NCBI GenBank assembly: GCA_017590115.1
Contig: JAGGNK010008670.1
Location: forward strand, 3,286,001-3,350,000
Source: Montifringilla adamsi
Lineage: Eukaryota > Chordata > Aves > Passeriformes > Passeridae
DNA: 64,000 nt
Reading direction: 5' to 3'
The position numbers were made by a program, and so were the translations under genes. The notes under the pieces were generated by a model. That model was not told where the DNA came from, made no database searches, and was given only the letters and a program-made list of their open reading frames with translations. The first letter of the stretch is position 1, and every line of letters begins with the position of its first letter. Shown here piece by piece: positions 62,201-64,000 of the stretch.

Positions 62201-63842
62201 TTTTTGGGTTACCTGGCACCAGAGTTCACTGTGATCAGAGTCAGCACTCCCCTGAAAACCCAGAAAGGCCAGGGGTTGGCTCCTTCAGCATCTCCACAAA
62301 GCCCCAGGTGGGAGTCCAGCAGGGATGGAAAGCTGCAAAACTGAGATGCTCATAGAAAGCCCTTGAGACCCACCTTCAGTGGCAGTCAGGGAGCTCTGCA
62401 AAGCTCAGCTTTATTTCTTTGGGGTAGCTTTTGCTCTGTGGTGGGGACCTTTTTCTTTCTCCTCTCTCTGCCTCTTCCTCAGGGGAAGGATTTGGGGAGG
62501 CTGTGGGAGGGAAGGACAGCTCTGAGACCTTGGAGAGGGAACACTCCTGCTCCCCTCTAACTGGTAAATATCTAACAATGATAAAAGGAGACAAATGCAT
62601 GTTCATTTAGCTAAGGTGGGCTGTTGTGTTGCTGGGTTTAGAGTGGTTGGTTTGAGCTTGCACTGAGGAAGGCTGACAGGGCAGTGGGGGAGAAAAGACA
62701 GAACATTAACAAATCAGCATCAATCAGACACTGCTTTTGTGTGTTTTCAGGTTTTGCCAACCAACTGAAACATCCAAACCAAGCTATCTCCACAAAAGTT
62801 TCCTGTAATTTGCAGCACACCTTGTTCCATTTGTGCTGCTAGCTTTCCTTCCCTCCCTCTCTTCCTTAAAATAGGCACTGCAAATTTTGTTTTACTCCAT
62901 AGCACTATCCCCTTCTTATGGAGATTTTTTGAGTATTTTTTCACAGATCTTTATTAGAAAAGACAGTCAGTATGGCCAGTGCTGATTAATGTCAGTGACT
63001 CAGCAGATTGGTCTTGGGGTTTCCTTTTTCACATGGACTTTACATTTCTGACCAGTTTTGCCTCAGGGTTTATTGTAAGGGAAGCTGCTCCAGATCTCCA
63101 TCATCCTTAGTGGTATTTTATAATTGAGAAGGCAGGTTCCAACACGTGGATATCCCTCCTTGCTTTCTCAGCAGCTTGATGGGACCTCTTGGTTCTTTTT
63201 ATGAATATTTGTGGTTGTAATGAACAGAAAATGCAGTGTGATCATTTTACCTGCAGTGTGTACTTGTTACCTTTTCTCAGACAGCAGCAAAGTTTCCTCT
63301 CAGTGCTGTTTTCCTTTCATGTGCCAAGTCCTGACACAGGAGAAGCAGTTCTGGGTTTCAGACAGGACCATTTTATTCAAATTCTGGGGAAATCAGGTGT
63401 CTTTCTGGATTAGTTCATGTTTCCACGAGCCAGGCAATTGTGGTGCTATTTCTGGATGAAACAAACCTCTCTCATTCCCACAGACAAGAAAACTCCCCTC
63501 CTCTCCCCATCCCCTTCCTGTGATTTTGTACAGTGAAATCAAGATTGAAAAGGGTTTAATTTGTGTGATTTTGTGGTGATGGTACCTGGTGCAGTGTAAA
63601 CTTCCTCTCAAAGGGGTGTGATGGTTTATTTCTTTTTGCTAGAAAATTTTTTTTTTTTTCACAGAAGAAGCCTGTAGTTGTCTTTCTGGTTTACTTTTAT
63701 CCAGACCTGTTTGGTGTGTGGGAAGCAAAGCAGAAGAATATTAAATGTAATAATAATCATAATCATAGAAGAAACCATCTAAACTGACCCACCTCCCCAA
63801 ACTATTTACAGATTCAATCAAAATGACATCTTCATGTTCAAA

Positions 63843-63892
63843 TTTTCTTTTTATTTATTTCTTTTATTTTTATTTCTTTTTATTTTTTTCTT
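63843..63892. repeat. (TTTTA)n/(ATTT)n low-complexity zone
   Basis: About 50 bp of T with regularly spaced A and C, a degenerate simple repeat. Confidence 0.8.
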
Positions 63893-64000
63893 CACTGTCT
63901 CTTATTAGTGTAGCCTGGCCAGCACACAAGTGGGAGAATGCTCTGCAGAGGGACTTACTGGTTGTAGCTTTTCCTCTTTTGAAGTGGAAATATGATTTTC

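Larger units (their letters stand above)
56351..64000. other. Unique non-coding stretch
   Basis: No gene or interspersed repeat recognised. Poly-T runs lie at 59243-59255, 59265-59278 and 63647-63659. A T-rich ATTT-type zone lies at 63843-63892. Open frames at 57330-57683 and 61000-61180 have no domain. The window ends in ordinary AT-rich DNA. Confidence 0.6.

Noticed and set aside
62116..62355. GC-richer block with an open frame, considered as an exon
   Set aside because: No flanking splice sites in frame and no recognisable protein.

Overview
This 64 kb window reads as AT-rich, non-coding DNA from a bird, most likely a passerine (songbird). The evidence is the interspersed repeats: eight CR1 LINE 3'-end pieces, the dominant retroposon of birds and reptiles, and two LTRs of a type I recognise from songbird genomes. 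CR1 density is low, and I see no mammalian Alu, B1 or L1 sequence. The absence of operons, ribosome binding sites and long open frames excludes bacteria and viruses.

I found no protein-coding exon, tRNA, rRNA or known small RNA that I can support. The longest open frames (200 codons at 40047-40649 +, 175 codons at 35638-36165 +, 152 codons at 22769-23227 +) show no recognisable domain, and I treat them as chance. The window is therefore best read as a large intron or a gene desert. Long T runs greatly outnumber long A runs on the + strand (14 versus 3 runs of 12 or more, counted by eye). That would fit the sense strand of a long intron transcribed along +, but it is not proof.

Layout. 1-2.1 kb: unique sequence, then a solo LTR (1636-2070, +) with a 6-bp target duplication. 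2.1-13.2 kb: unique sequence with a 65-bp tandem duplication at 11428. 13.2-13.5 kb: CR1 (-). 13.5-18.8 kb: AT-rich unique DNA that looks most like conserved regulatory sequence, with two strong hairpins at 17709-17805. 18.8 kb: a nearly perfect 74-bp tandem duplication. 24.2 kb: CR1 (-). 27.55-27.98 kb: a second solo LTR (-) with a nested palindromic end. 28.2, 30.7 and 35.2 kb: short CR1 remnants. 38.6 and 39.9 kb: two direct copies of an unidentified 125-bp repeat. 46.2-46.6 kb: the longest CR1, carrying an apparent template-switch hairpin. 47.5-47.8 kb: a CpG-dense patch with a TATA-like box, an ATG in fair context and a strong splice donor, the best candidate for a hidden promoter or first exon. 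48.1 kb: a T-rich block with a 21-bp direct repeat. 51.4 kb: CR1 (+). 51.5-64 kb: unique sequence with poly-T and T/G-rich tracts.

No multi-gene system is visible. The observations most worth checking are the CpG/TATA patch at 47.5 kb, the paired hairpins at 17.7 kb, the unidentified duplicated repeat at 38.6/39.9 kb and the CR1 hairpin at 46.5 kb. All repeat identifications were made by recognition from memory, without an alignment program.
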